The translations under genes and the position numbers were made by a program. DNA of 64,000 nucleotides from Beroe ovata (Eukaryota > Ctenophora > Nuda > Beroida > Beroidae), in the NCBI GenBank assembly GCA_946803715.1, contig CAMPET010000177.1, positions 22,939-86,938 of the forward strand, written 5' to 3'. Positions 11,410-21,917 of the stretch are shown here, in pieces (position 1 is the first letter of the stretch; each line of letters starts with the position of its first letter). The notes beneath the pieces were generated by a model. It did not search any database. It was not told the origin of the DNA and saw only the letters and a list, made by a program, of their open reading frames with translations.

Positions 11410-12841
11410 ATGGATGAAAAAATGTTCTATTCTATTATTGCCAGGTAGTTATTAATTTGATCGAATAACAAATAAAAAATTTCTAACCCTGTACTCATTT
11501 GAATCCAATTTTAATCTATGAATCTAACAGTCAGTTGAGATACGACAGTTATCAGCACTCAGCTGATTTATTGTGTGAAGAAGTGGGGGTGCCCTTATCG
11601 ACAGTGGTGCCATCGTCATATCTTCGGGAAATGGTACAAGTGTGTGTCAAGTTTGGAAAAATGTTTGCGGACTGCCCTGGTTCAGTGTTGGAGACGGGTG
11701 AGCCGAAATTTGCAAACCGGTTGCAAACAAAATTGGCATTTGAAAACTATAATTGTAGCGGTAACATTCAAGGAATATTTCAGCTGGAATTACTGCGGAT
11801 GAGTCTCAGTGGGTATCTGGAAGTGATCACATGGTACCAGAGCCCACTGATTTTAAATCAATACAGACGACACAATATGATACGCCAGTGAACTGTGCAG
11901 AAGAATCTCCTGACATGGCGGATTCTTGCCGGCAGACTTGCAGTCGACCAGCGCACACCACGGCGGATGACTGTTTTCCTGGTACTCGACACAGCTCGGA
12001 TCAGTCTACCAATGCTCCCCTAAATAATGCTTCTTCGAAGTCGATAGAATCCTGTGAATCAGGAAAGATAGGGGTGTACTGTAAGCTTGAAGATGCTACA
12101 ACTCAGTCAGAACAGTGCGATTGTGGGGGAACAATTGGACATTTCAGGGTAAAAACGGAGCCAGTGAGTGATGGGGAATCACAAAATGTAGAGACCGTGG
12201 AATCTACGGTGGAATATGGAGTCATAAAGCATGAAAATTCAAATGACCGTGTTGAGAAGAAGTTCAAGTGTGAATATTGTGATAAGTCATTCTACGAGGC
12301 GTGCTACTTGAGGACACACGTGACTAAGTCTCACGATCGTGCTGAACACAAGTGCCCACTTTGTCCAAAAGTAAGAAACCTCATGCGCACAAATACACAT
12401 ACACATACACACACATACACATAGACACAAAACCATATCGTGGTAAACTTGTCACTCCACTCAGACGTTTGTTCAGCAAAGGTACTTATTCCAACATATG
12501 AGATACCATGACGACAATCTGCCACGGAAGTGCTCTTTATGTGACAAGCGTTTTCTCAAACCTAGCGACCTCAAGCGACACATCATGATTCACACGGGTA
12601 TGTCACCTCCACAGTCATATTGTATCCATTCATGCGATGCGGAATGAAGTGATGACGTCACATGTGACGGCTTCCTGGGGGTGTCCCGTCGTTTTGATAA
12701 CCAGTTTTCCACTCAGGCGAGAGACCGTATCGTTGTAGTTTGTGTGATCGACAGTTCATCCAGTACTGCCATTTGAGGGACCACTACAAAAAACACGCTA
12801 GTGATGGTGATCAAAGAGCTGTTCGCAGGTTTGTGGAATAG
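11410..12841 (+). CDS. C2H2 zinc-finger protein, four fingers, 348 aa
   Basis: Probable DNA-binding nuclear protein. Five phase-consistent exons: 11410-11444, 11531-11697, 11784-12370, 12465-12597, 12717-12841 (TAG). Introns are 84-119 bp. The N-terminal about 240 residues are Ser/Thr/Glu-rich with no recognised domain. The four classical fingers are KCEYCDKSFYEACYLRTHV, KCPLCPKTFVQQRYLFQHM, KCSLCDKRFLKPSDLKRHI and YRCSLCDRQFIQYCHLRDHY, with the usual HTGERPY linker before the last. The first exon (MDEKMFYSIIA) rests only on phase and splice signals. The next in-frame ATGs lie within exons 2 and 3, so the N-terminus is the least certain part. It starts 390 bp after the AFG3L2-like stop in the same direction. 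Confidence 0.82.
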
Positions 12842-13486
12842 ATTTACCCCATAGCAGCGTTGGTGAAGTTTGCCAATGAGATAACACCTGCTAAGATAAA
12901 ACTATGGAGTTCTTGCTACCCTATTTTTACTTGTCACTGGTTTTAGACTTCCCAATTCCCACATTTTTCTAGAAATCTCGCGCGTTACGTCAAATTTTAA
13001 TGCTTCATTTGCAGGAGTCAATGCGCGTTGTGAACGATATTGCGCGCGCGCGGGTTGGTGGTAGAGCGCGCGTCGTACTGCATCTTCGTAGACCGCACTG
13101 TTTCGTGCTGACGGACATTATCTGACATTGGCAAATGGCAGTCACGTTGAGCAACAAGACCATAGCCCAGGGGATAGAATTATGGCAGAGGAATAAATCC
13201 CAGAATTATTCGCAATAATATTCCAAATGATGCTTGAGAAATGATTGCAATCAGGTTGTAGTAGAATTGATAAAATGAATAATATCCAATGACCATATTC
13301 TGGCTTTCTTTGTTATCATAGTCTTCTCTCGTCTGAACAGTTCCATTCTATGGGGCTTGAATGTTGGAGTATAACTAAAAGTAACATTTGTGAGTGAAAC
13401 TTCCATGAACAGAAATGTAATAGATAACCCTGGTATCTTTACATTCATAGTTCAACTTCGTATTTACACGCATAAGGTTATCGGAC
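12842..13486. other. Intergenic, GC-island sequence
   Basis: No gene supported. Contains GCGCGC-rich stretches near 12970-13080, of the kind seen in the dispersed repeats elsewhere in the window. Confidence 0.5.
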
Positions 13487-13701
13487 TCAGTTGCAGAAAG
13501 CATAAAAACCTGGGGCTGAGTCACATCCTCCCGGCCATGGACACTTTATTATCCGCTGACCTGCACAGCACAAACTCTCCAGCGATAAGATACTGCCATC
13601 ACAATAAATTCCTTGAGGCAGGTAGACCTTTTCTTCCGGAATATCACAGCAGAATTCGCCGTTATAATAAACATGAGGCGCCAGGGGAGGACAGGGACCT
13701 T
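13487..13701 (-). CDS. Candidate terminal exon of a Cys-rich secreted-type protein
   Basis: Good acceptor (CTTGTTTCAG) followed by a 71-codon frame ending in TGA at 13489-13487. The peptide has eleven cysteines in a regular pattern: GPCPPLAP, NGEFCCDIPEE, GIYCDGSILSLESLCCAG and IIKCPWPGGC. Paired CC motifs suggest a small disulfide domain of an extracellular protein. Upstream exons would lie towards the poly-G/N at 13801-13896, so the gene is broken by the assembly there. I do not recognise the family. A donor after CCCCAG (about 13510) is an alternative to the stop. Confidence 0.45.
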
Positions 13702-13800
13702 CTGAAACAAGAAGCAGCTGTTTACTGTTATTTGGGGGGGGGTGCAACGTGCATTGCTGTCAGTATTTGAATAATTCCCTGACTTTGGCATGTACGCTGT

Positions 13801-13895
<95 letters not shown>

Positions 13896-13896
13896 N
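13801..13896. other. 95-base poly-G run ending in N (probable sequencing/assembly artefact)
   Basis: An uninterrupted run of 95 G followed by a single N. Homopolymers like this are typical of no-signal cycles in two-colour sequencing. A second poly-G (15 bases) abuts the 88-N gap at 16606. Translating it gives poly-Gly, which should be ignored. Confidence 0.8.
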
Positions 13897-14770
13897 TCAC
13901 AGCTGAACGATATAAGCTAGTCTATCAGTCTATGGAATAATGATCTGACATCGAGTTCAATGGAGTTCAAGAATCAAACTTCGAGTTCAAGAATCACCTT
14001 GGCCACTTGCGTGACTCAAAATCAGTTTTACAGTGCACAGAGCCCTGAAAAGTGCTACAAATTCTCCCCTCATTCCCAGAGAGATCCCGTTTCCGCGATG
14101 GAATTGCTGGATTACGGCTGAATCCCTTGACCTACTTTAAGTAGTAATGGATTATTGATGATAAGGTATTGATCAATGTCGAAATAGTGTTTATAAAAAA
14201 CTATCTGTGTACCAAATTCTAACAAACAGTGTATAAGTGCACTCAATATGTGCCTTGAAGTCGCATTTCGGGAGGAAGAAAAGGAGCGCGTATAATTGCT
14301 CCTCTGCAGTTAGTAGCAGTTTCGCGGTGTGCATCATGATAGACCATTGTTCACCCCTCTCTCTCTCGCTGTTTTGAAGAGTCGCTGTGTCACCTACGAC
14401 CGGTTTCCCCGGCAAATTGCCCGGGTATTATGATAGTAGCGGGCATCTGAGGTTCTCTAGGGTAATTAGCTGGGAAATCTAAACTGCAATTACATCGGCC
14501 GTGATACAAACTATGACCCATTGGAGTTTGGACTACAAGGTGCTATAAAGGCCATGGATTAAATAAGCTATTAATGAAATAACACGTAACGGTCTTGAAA
14601 GATCAATCCGATGCCTGTTTCACATTGTCTGCATTATTCTGGGATCACGAGTGAGCATCTGAATCTGATTATTATTGTTGTTCGAGGTTCGATCATGTAC
14701 GACGCGCGCGCCAGATGGGTATTGATATCGTACAATCAGCAACTATTTATTCTCCTCAGCTCCTCTCACG
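13897..14770. other. Intergenic, no feature recognised
   Basis: No supported exon on either strand. A GTTCGATC (14684) resembles a tRNA T-loop but has no matching stems. The end (ATTCTCCTCAG just before 14771) may be a splice acceptor in the 5' UTR of the next gene. Confidence 0.45.
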
Positions 14771-15370
14771 ATGAACTTGATCGATAATTTCAGCGATATC
14801 TCTGTTGGTAACGTCCCAGATATCATTTCAACACCCGTTGCGGATTCAATATTCAGTACTGCTATGAAAGAGAGCTCCAAAGATAAGGTCAGTGTTGAAT
14901 ACTGTTGAGTAATATGTGACTTCTCCCCTTTCTTCTGGCAACATGTGCAATTGACATGTGTATTGTGTATTGTAATTGACATGTGTATTGTTGTCCTAGA
15001 TACTGAAAAGGGATGGGAACGTCGGGATTGTAGGAGAAGATGTTATGAAAATGAAAAACTTAGCGAACTATAAAAAGCGTAAACGACACTGTAAGTTGAC
15101 CTTGATTTTAGCGGTTCAATTGAGTTAATTTATCTACAAAACCGAACATCAAATAAATTATTTGCAACAGTTGAAACACCAGCAACAAAAACACCGGGTG
15201 ACACAGTACCTACTACTGTAGCAGAGGGAACCAGCACCAATACCGAGGTAATGAACTCAGTTATCGGAGGGGCGGACCCGCGGATTTGCGCCTCTTCCTC
15301 CTCTTCCACGGGCACTCTCTCCACTCGCCGGGGGACGTCCTATTGCCGGCGACGGCGTGGTACTGGTTAA
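14771..15370 (+). CDS. Hypothetical 135-aa protein with basic NLS-like stretch
   Basis: Three phase-consistent exons: 14771-14887 (donor GTCAGT), 15000-15090 and 15171-15370 (TAA). The predicted protein begins MNLIDNFSDISVGNVPDI. It carries KKRKRH near residue 65, then a Thr/Pro-rich stretch (FETPATKTPGDTVPTT), a poly-Ser and an Arg-rich C-terminus (CRRRRGTG). Low complexity after the NLS suggests disorder. No family recognised. The last exon also offers a donor at GAG|GTAATG (15247), so the C-terminus could differ. ATG 14771 follows a possible 5'UTR acceptor. Confidence 0.5.
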
Positions 15371-15745
15371 GGATCTAGATCCAATCGTGCGGGGAGCCAA
15401 TCACTGATTATTGCTCGATTATTGTGTAGAGTTATACTTACAGTAACATTTTTACATTTTCACCACACCCTACCTCTTTTATCACACAATTCATCAAATT
15501 GAGGTTTTGAATTTATGAATACATTGCTTTTTTATGGTTTCCATTTTTAGGAAAAAATGTCAACTTAAACTAAACAATTGAATTTGCATTTATCTCGTGT
15601 GCATACTTCAGTATCACGCCTCATTTTATTCTAGAAAGTTTTATCGTTCATGATAATTTTCAACTTCTTCTTCCATAGTCCAACTACATTGTCACAGCAA
15701 TATCGAAATGTAAATTGTCCATTCAAAACTAACAGTCCGCCTCCC
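15371..15745. other. Convergent intergenic spacer
   Basis: AT-rich spacer between the 3' ends of the 135-aa gene (+) and the bHLH gene (-). No feature seen. Confidence 0.5.
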
Positions 15746-16375
15746 CTAGCAGTAGTTATGGATGTGATATTTCTTCTGACCGAATATTGGACCGCTGCCA
15801 ACACCTGCCGCCGATCTGTGATCCCCGATGTGTCTCGACCCGATCATGAATCCCGGGTTGACTGACTGAGTATGAGACTTGGCATCGTGATGAGGAGGGA
15901 TGCTCTGTGACATGAGGCTCTGCGACATGACGTTGTGGGGCATGAGATTCGCGCCGCCGGGAGTGGGACTGGATAGTCGGGCCGAGCTGATTTCTCTGTG
16001 TGCCAACCCTGGGAGACAACATGTGAGTATCACGTTGAGTACTCATGGGATGATATGTAAGATTTGGGGATGATGCGACGTGTAAAAATCAACAATTAAA
16101 ATGAAGTATGGGGAGATGCCAAATTAAGGGCGTGGTTACTCAATTATGTGATGCAAACCTGTAACATGGACACACCCACATTTCCACTTTTTGCCGTAAA
16201 CTGCTTGTGAAAGGGAACAGATGTAACAGATCGCATCTTTGAGTGTCTGCACCCGAGTAGGCTTCTTGGTGCTTGACCCTGGAATTATGGATCAATGTCA
16301 TGAGCTGACAAATGTCATAGCATGTGTCAGCTGCTATAGATACGCCGCTACTTCAAAACCACACACACACACACG

Positions 16376-16410
<35 letters not shown>

Positions 16411-17430
16411 TTTACCTTTCAGAAACTCTGGATCAATCCTCTTCCGAAGGGTATCGACGCTTCTCCTGATGTCAGCGACCCGCTTCCTCTCTCTCTCCCC
16501 CTTATCGAATCTCCTGTTGCCGGTCCTCGCGAAACTGACGTCAAGCCGATCTGTGCGGAGAGCGAGAATATGTGTGAGTGAGTAGGTTACGGGGGGGGGG
16601 GGGGGNNNNNNNNNNNNNNNNNNNNNNNNNNNNNNNNNNNNNNNNNNNNNNNNNNNNNNNNNNNNNNNNNNNNNNNNNNNNNNNNNNNNNNNNAGGTATT
16701 CGATATGGGGGCGGGGGGGTGGTGGACAGACTATATAGGGGGTCAGAGGACGGGGCGGAGCTCAGCTTTTGAGGGGGTTGGGGGCTGGAGGTTGTTGTAG
16801 ACGAGGTAGCATGGGATTGTAAGAGGTTTGCTATTTACTAGGAATGCGTGGTTTAAAGTAAGCTTCAAGTTCAATAAGAATGCAATTAGGAGTACTTAGA
16901 GATCGTTCCCCTCCGACACATCATAACTAGAGACAGCTGTTGAGCAAAGCAGACTAATAATGCATTAAATACAGCGACAAATTTCAAATACTTATTAAAC
17001 CAAATTATTATACTCTCTGGCGGAAAGCACGTGCCATGTTTTAGATAGCGTGCCTGGAACACGGGCCACGGCCTATGCGGACAAATGGAGATAATCAGTT
17101 ATCATGACATCTCACGATTTGTGGGACGTTGAGAGTAGTATTTGGAGCGGGCAAAAATTAATTAAAAAGGTTAATAAAATTATGCTGTGGCTTATATATA
17201 TAATTGTGTGGCAATATATTCTTACCTGAGTTCGATATGGTGGGACTCTGAACTGCATGTGGAGCAGGTGCTGTGGACACACGAGAATCTGATCTCTGAT
17301 AGGTAGTGGCGGCGATATTCTGGGAAAAGTGGTGATTTACCCCACCTCCTCGGTCATGTGTTCCGGGAAATGACCCCCTAAACGGGGTGGCCATGCTACT
17401 GCTGCTTGTACAGCTCCCCATTCCATACAT
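15746..17430 (-). CDS. bHLH transcription factor, 240 aa, four exons
   Basis: Exons 17430-17226, 16550-16416, 16278-16159 and 16008-15746 (TAG) join in phase to 240 codons. The N-terminus is Ser/Gly/His-rich. The bHLH domain is split: exon 2 encodes the basic region plus helix 1 (KGERERKRVADIRRSVDTLR) and exon 3 encodes the loop plus helix 2 (KKPTRVQTLKDAICYICSL). The intron thus falls in the loop. Helix 2 has the K-x-x-TL-x-x-A-x-x-YI pattern typical of group A factors. The basic region lacks the usual Asn before RER. The C-terminus is rich in Ser, His and Met, with no WRPW or other motif. Intron 1 holds a poly-G and the 88-N gap. Family assignment below bHLH is not possible by eye. Confidence 0.8.
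16365..16410. repeat. (CA)n microsatellite
   Basis: CA repeat in the intron between bHLH exons 2 and 3, ending only 6 bases from the exon 2 donor. Confidence 0.9.
16591..16693. other. Poly-G run followed by 88-base N gap
   Basis: 15 G then N from 16606 to 16693, within intron 1 of the bHLH gene. Sequencing gap; the true intron length is unknown. Confidence 0.95.
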
Positions 17431-18523
17431 CGTGATAATTGTCCGTGTGAGGGTATAACCGGCCCGGTGCGATAATATGGTAAAGCTCGAAACAAAAAAT
17501 TGTCGCGGAAAATTCTGTGATTGTTGCTGCTGTCAATTTTTATAAGTCCAATACGTGTGATTTAATGAATTTTTGGAGGTAACGCATGATTACGCCTTGA
17601 TAATCGCAGTATATTGTAATTACCAGTTTCACACTGATAAATCATGCACTTGATTGTGTGTTATCGCATCCATGTGTTATATATGTTGCTTTATATTCGG
17701 AAACATATTATCAGCATGTGCTCACGTGTTAACCAGTTTAGTCCAGGGGCCTGTGGGGCGTCGGGGTACATGCGCGCGGGCACTACAGATTCGGAAATTA
17801 TCGTTTTTTCCAGTCTTATCAATATTCCGATTACATTCTTATTGGAGTTTCATGAGTCGTTAGTGACAGGTACTGCACACCCCACACACACCCCAACACA
17901 CACACACACCCGCACACATTTCATCCTCGTGACGTGAAACGGGGGCAGACTTGCCCCGACTTTTGTGGTAAAGCTCCCTGCGGCGCCATTCTGACGGCGT
18001 TGATTCCCCTGATAACGCATGGTGGGAATTGCTTGTTTCACGAATTTATACGTGACCATTTTGTCCGCGTAAAATCAGAGGACCGTGAAATCGGTATATA
18101 CGTCATGTTGTGATGCCCGTGCTTAGGCGTTCGCAATGTGCCCCAATATGTCATAATGTCACATGGACCCTGCCATGATCTGGCGCCATGGGGCGCTGAT
18201 CTGGCTCCTAGCCTGATCGGGCTGGCGCACGGGTTCATATAGGAGGGATATATTTCCTTTCCGGCCAACAAATTGTCGCCATACTGAATTTAATTACCGG
18301 CAATATAATCCAACATGCTGTCACCCCTCTTCATGGCATCCAGTATTTATTATGAGATAAAGGAGGTCTCGTGAACCGCACATTCTTCAGAAAACAATGT
18401 AGTTTCCTACTTCAGTCACCTATCACGACACCTGTGTGCCATCCATGGATGTTGAAAAGCGTCCAACTACAATAGTTGGTGGAATACAGTAGTGAATGAG
18501 ATGTGCGTACCAAAACACCGCAT
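17431..18523. other. Upstream region of the bHLH gene; nothing else recognised
   Basis: Likely bHLH promoter side. Contains a CA/CACACC microsatellite at 17878-17916. No supported coding sequence. Confidence 0.45.
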
Positions 18524-20440
18524 TCAGTCGCCCTTGTGAAAGCTCAGTTTCAGCCACACTTTTGAAAAAGGTACGCTCCATTCAATGCTCATGTCCCTGA
18601 TTCCTGGAACATATTGCTCCATGCAGTCACTGGGAGAGGATTTGTTGATATAATTCAACCCCACAATCTGATGTCAGCCGTAAAGAACAGCCATGTAATT
18701 CATTGCCGGTGTGTGATAACTGATGATTTCATTATATCCTGAAACCTCGCTAGACGTAATCAATGGTAATGACATCTTCCTTATCTTGACACGCGTCAAT
18801 ACATTTAAACCCTTTCACACTACTCGTGGCTCAGGAACGTTATGTCGCTGGCTTTAATCCGACACTTCTGTCATTTGAAAAACAGTTCCCAATCAATTTG
18901 CTGTCCTGTATGTCGTAGTTAGGACCCAAATATTGCATACTTCAGAAGTCCAGCCATATTGATATAGCAAGCGCCTATGCATCTTACCGATCCCATCAGA
19001 TGTCTCGATGTCATTGGGGGTGGCCACGTACATTTCGCCACCGCTCGTATATTTTTAACTAGTGATAAAAGTTTTGAACTATTTTCGACATAGAATCGGA
19101 GAATTCTAATCTGGAAGAATTTATGAGCTAGCTCGTCAGGAAATCAGCGAAAATTCTACGTCCGTCTGAGAATGAGATGTGAGGGTGGAAGTCAATTGAT
19201 AGATACCTCCTCAGAGAAGCGAGATAGCGCCGAAATACGATCGGGAATCGATTCAGCGTCGAAAAATACCTAGGAATCGATAGTTTTAGCATGAAAATAC
19301 CGCAAAAAAATTTCGTCGGATTTCTGATCCATGTTGGACTTTGAAAAGTGAAACCAATGATTCCCACTTTTTTGCTTTGTTTTTGGAGGTCTCTAAGGAA
19401 GAATTTGATGGTGTTTAAGACGCCAATTTTCCAACAAATCATCTCTCCTACTCTCATACTACTAGCAGCAACCTTTTTTACGATCATTAGAAGTTCATAC
19501 TTGCCTTGAAACCACGCCCAACTCACGATTTCATACTGTGGGAAGCAAAAGCTTGGGTCAACTTTTTTCTCATGTAGATGACTGTTTATAAGTGTTTTAA
19601 GACCATTTTTGACGCAGAGTCCGAATTTGCAAAAATGTTTGAGCCAGCTCGTCGGGAAGTAGGTGTTTATTCCAATTAGTCCTTCCCAGATGCGTGGCCG
19701 CTGTGTGATACGTGCGCTATAAGCGGCACTGCGCTATATTTACACGTTTTTTGCGATGATATTCTGGTACCACTTCACCCTGCTGCGTGCTCAAGGGCCG
19801 TGACTGATAAATTGGGACAGTGACCGGCATCATGTAAATATATCGTGTTAAAAAATTATCTCTCATTTTCGTACCCCTTCGTGCCCATGTCGGCATTCCG
19901 TTCAATATTGACACTTTTAAACACCGTAGCATAAAACAAATGCTCGCATATATATATCTTAATTCTTAAATTGCCTGGTTTTATCTCGCACTAGTAACTC
20001 AATTAGCTGTGTCATCAACACTGAAACGCAGCCGAACAATATATGCAGCTGTTTTTCCGTATCAGTTTAAAAGCATTATATTCTTAACGATAACGCATAT
20101 TTAAATGCAGGTATCTATAGCGGTAAACTTCTCAAGTTTTGAGATGTTAAACTCTTCTCCCCCTCATAATTATAACGGTTACTTTTTGCCGGTCAACCGT
20201 TTTCGGGAGAAATTCAAGTGGTGTGCAGAAGGGTTTGACTTCACCGAGTGAAGGGTTGACTTCACCGAGATGGGTGCTATATTTGAGGAAGAGTGTTCTC
20301 TGACGAACCTCATCATGCCATCACCAGCTAAAGTCGCCACCACACTTTTGTTCACTAACCTCGGCATCTGACGGTGGTGTTGGATCGATCAAGTCGAAGA
20401 TGTGAATTCCGGCTCCCTCCTCGGAGAAGGCAAACTCCAT
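18524..20440 (-). CDS. Candidate exons of an unrecognised minus-strand gene
   Basis: Four separate stretches look like exons with proper splice signals. They are: 20440-20360 (ATG, MEFAFSEEGAGIHIFDLIDP, donor GTTAGT); 19782-19744 (QGEVVPEYHRKKR, phase 0 on both sides); 19043-18988 (GGEMYVATPNDIETSDGI, donor GTAAGA, weak acceptor); and 18667-18524 (terminal, containing SDCMEQYVPGIRDMSIEW, TGA). The first two join in phase. The last two do not join directly, so at least one exon is missing or wrong. No family recognised. Treat as evidence of a gene, not a model. Confidence 0.3.
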
Positions 20441-21917
20441 GATAACACTCGTGTCTAGTGGACACGTCTACTGGACAGTGGAGAAGTGGACACGTGTGTG
20501 TGCGCGGTGGACACGTACACGCTAGCTGTTATAATATAGACTGCACGGCGTAAAACAGGAACAGCTATATTGTCGTCGTCGGTAGCAACTACTAGACTCG
20601 AGAGATTGGCCAAACAAAGTTGTATCAGACTGAAATCTATGCGTGTGTGTGATCGCCCTATAACCCGGCAATCAGTGCTTCACCTCTCTTCTCGTTGATG
20701 ATCGCACCAGGTGTCAAAAATGCGTGATTGCGTGATTCTGTTACGTCCGGGCAGGGGGCAATTATTATATTTTACGGAATACACCCTATCCATATGATGA
20801 TAAATGACAATAGAGACGTATAATAATTGTTGCGAGCACTTTGGTACCGAGTTGTAATCAAGTACTGTCCTACACTTCATGATATTTATGTAAACAATTG
20901 TCATACTCATAGGTGAGCCGCGCGCCACGCGACTACTGTTTGTGCAATTATTATGAAATCCTATCGTTGCCCATAACGACCCAGCCATCTTATACTATGA
21001 TTTGTAATTGAGCACGTTTACTATTATCTGTGTATCGGTGGGCTGTAGTAGCAACTACAGATGCCGAGGCCTCACAATGGTCTCTCTGGAACACGTTGTC
21101 GGTCACGTGACGTGGCACGTGTGTCAACAACGCGCAGCGCTGATTCCACCTGGGACATGCATCACCTCCACGTGGTTTCCATGGTTACGCAATGTACATC
21201 CAGTTTGGGTGTCCAGTTGTAAAACACAAGGAAACATCTGAAAGGGCATTATTCTTAAAAACCCTTTGCGTGCCTGAAAGCACGTGCACTGAGGCGATTT
21301 ATCATCAAAGGTGAAAAGAGTGCGCGTATGCCACTGTCCAGTATCCACTGTATCATGGATGCAAACCAGATGCACCACACGATCCGAAAGTGCTTTCCAA
21401 ATACCTTGTTGCGCAAGTTATGTGAAAAACCTTAATAATTTCGCAAGGTCTGCTTACTAATATACTAGCTCAATGAGGTGTCCATCTGAAACCCTTCGCC
21501 CATTGTCCGTCTATTATCAAGTCCCTCGGGGGAATCATTGCTGTCTTTGGTGGTTATTTTCCAATTGTGAAGATATTCTCCCACTGAGCTTCTATCAATT
21601 CTTTGTTAAGTTTCCTAATAATCTCCCAGGTGCTTTGCAGAATAACGATCACATGATAAAACTATCATTGTCCGAGAACTCATTCATGAAATCCTGCGTT
21701 AGAACACTCTTTATCTTCGAATCGGGCGACACAATACCATCAATAAGGTGATTCCGTAGGGAGCCGTTGTGACAACAGCATCACGCGCGGGGCTTTCAGA
21801 GGTCAATTAATATATGTTCAATAAATAGATGGGAAAAGTACTCTGACGAGTACTTTTGCTCCGTGATTACGGAAGGTATAAGCAAAGAGGCTCATTCTCA
21901 GAGTGCTTGTTTTGAAA
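20441..21917. other. Intergenic between minus-strand gene start and LDLa-GPCR
   Basis: Divergent arrangement. Around 21100-21180 there are several CACGTG E-boxes (GGTCACGTGACGTGGCACGTG) and a GTTTCCATGGTTAC motif resembling an RFX X-box. No coding sequence supported. Confidence 0.45.

Noticed and set aside
13801-13895. Poly-G as a G-quadruplex regulatory element
   Set aside because: A pure 95-G run next to an N is far better explained as a sequencing artefact.
13749-13940. Poly-glycine open frame
   Set aside because: Translation of an artefactual poly-G run.
14640-14720. tRNA-like T-loop (GTTCGATC)
   Set aside because: No acceptor or anticodon stems could be paired around it.
19128-19526. 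Minus-strand frame of 132 codons
   Set aside because: Although a good acceptor (GCTTTTGCTTCCCACAG, near 19527) precedes it, the composition is Trp/Phe/Arg-rich without domain signs and no donor or partner exon fits.
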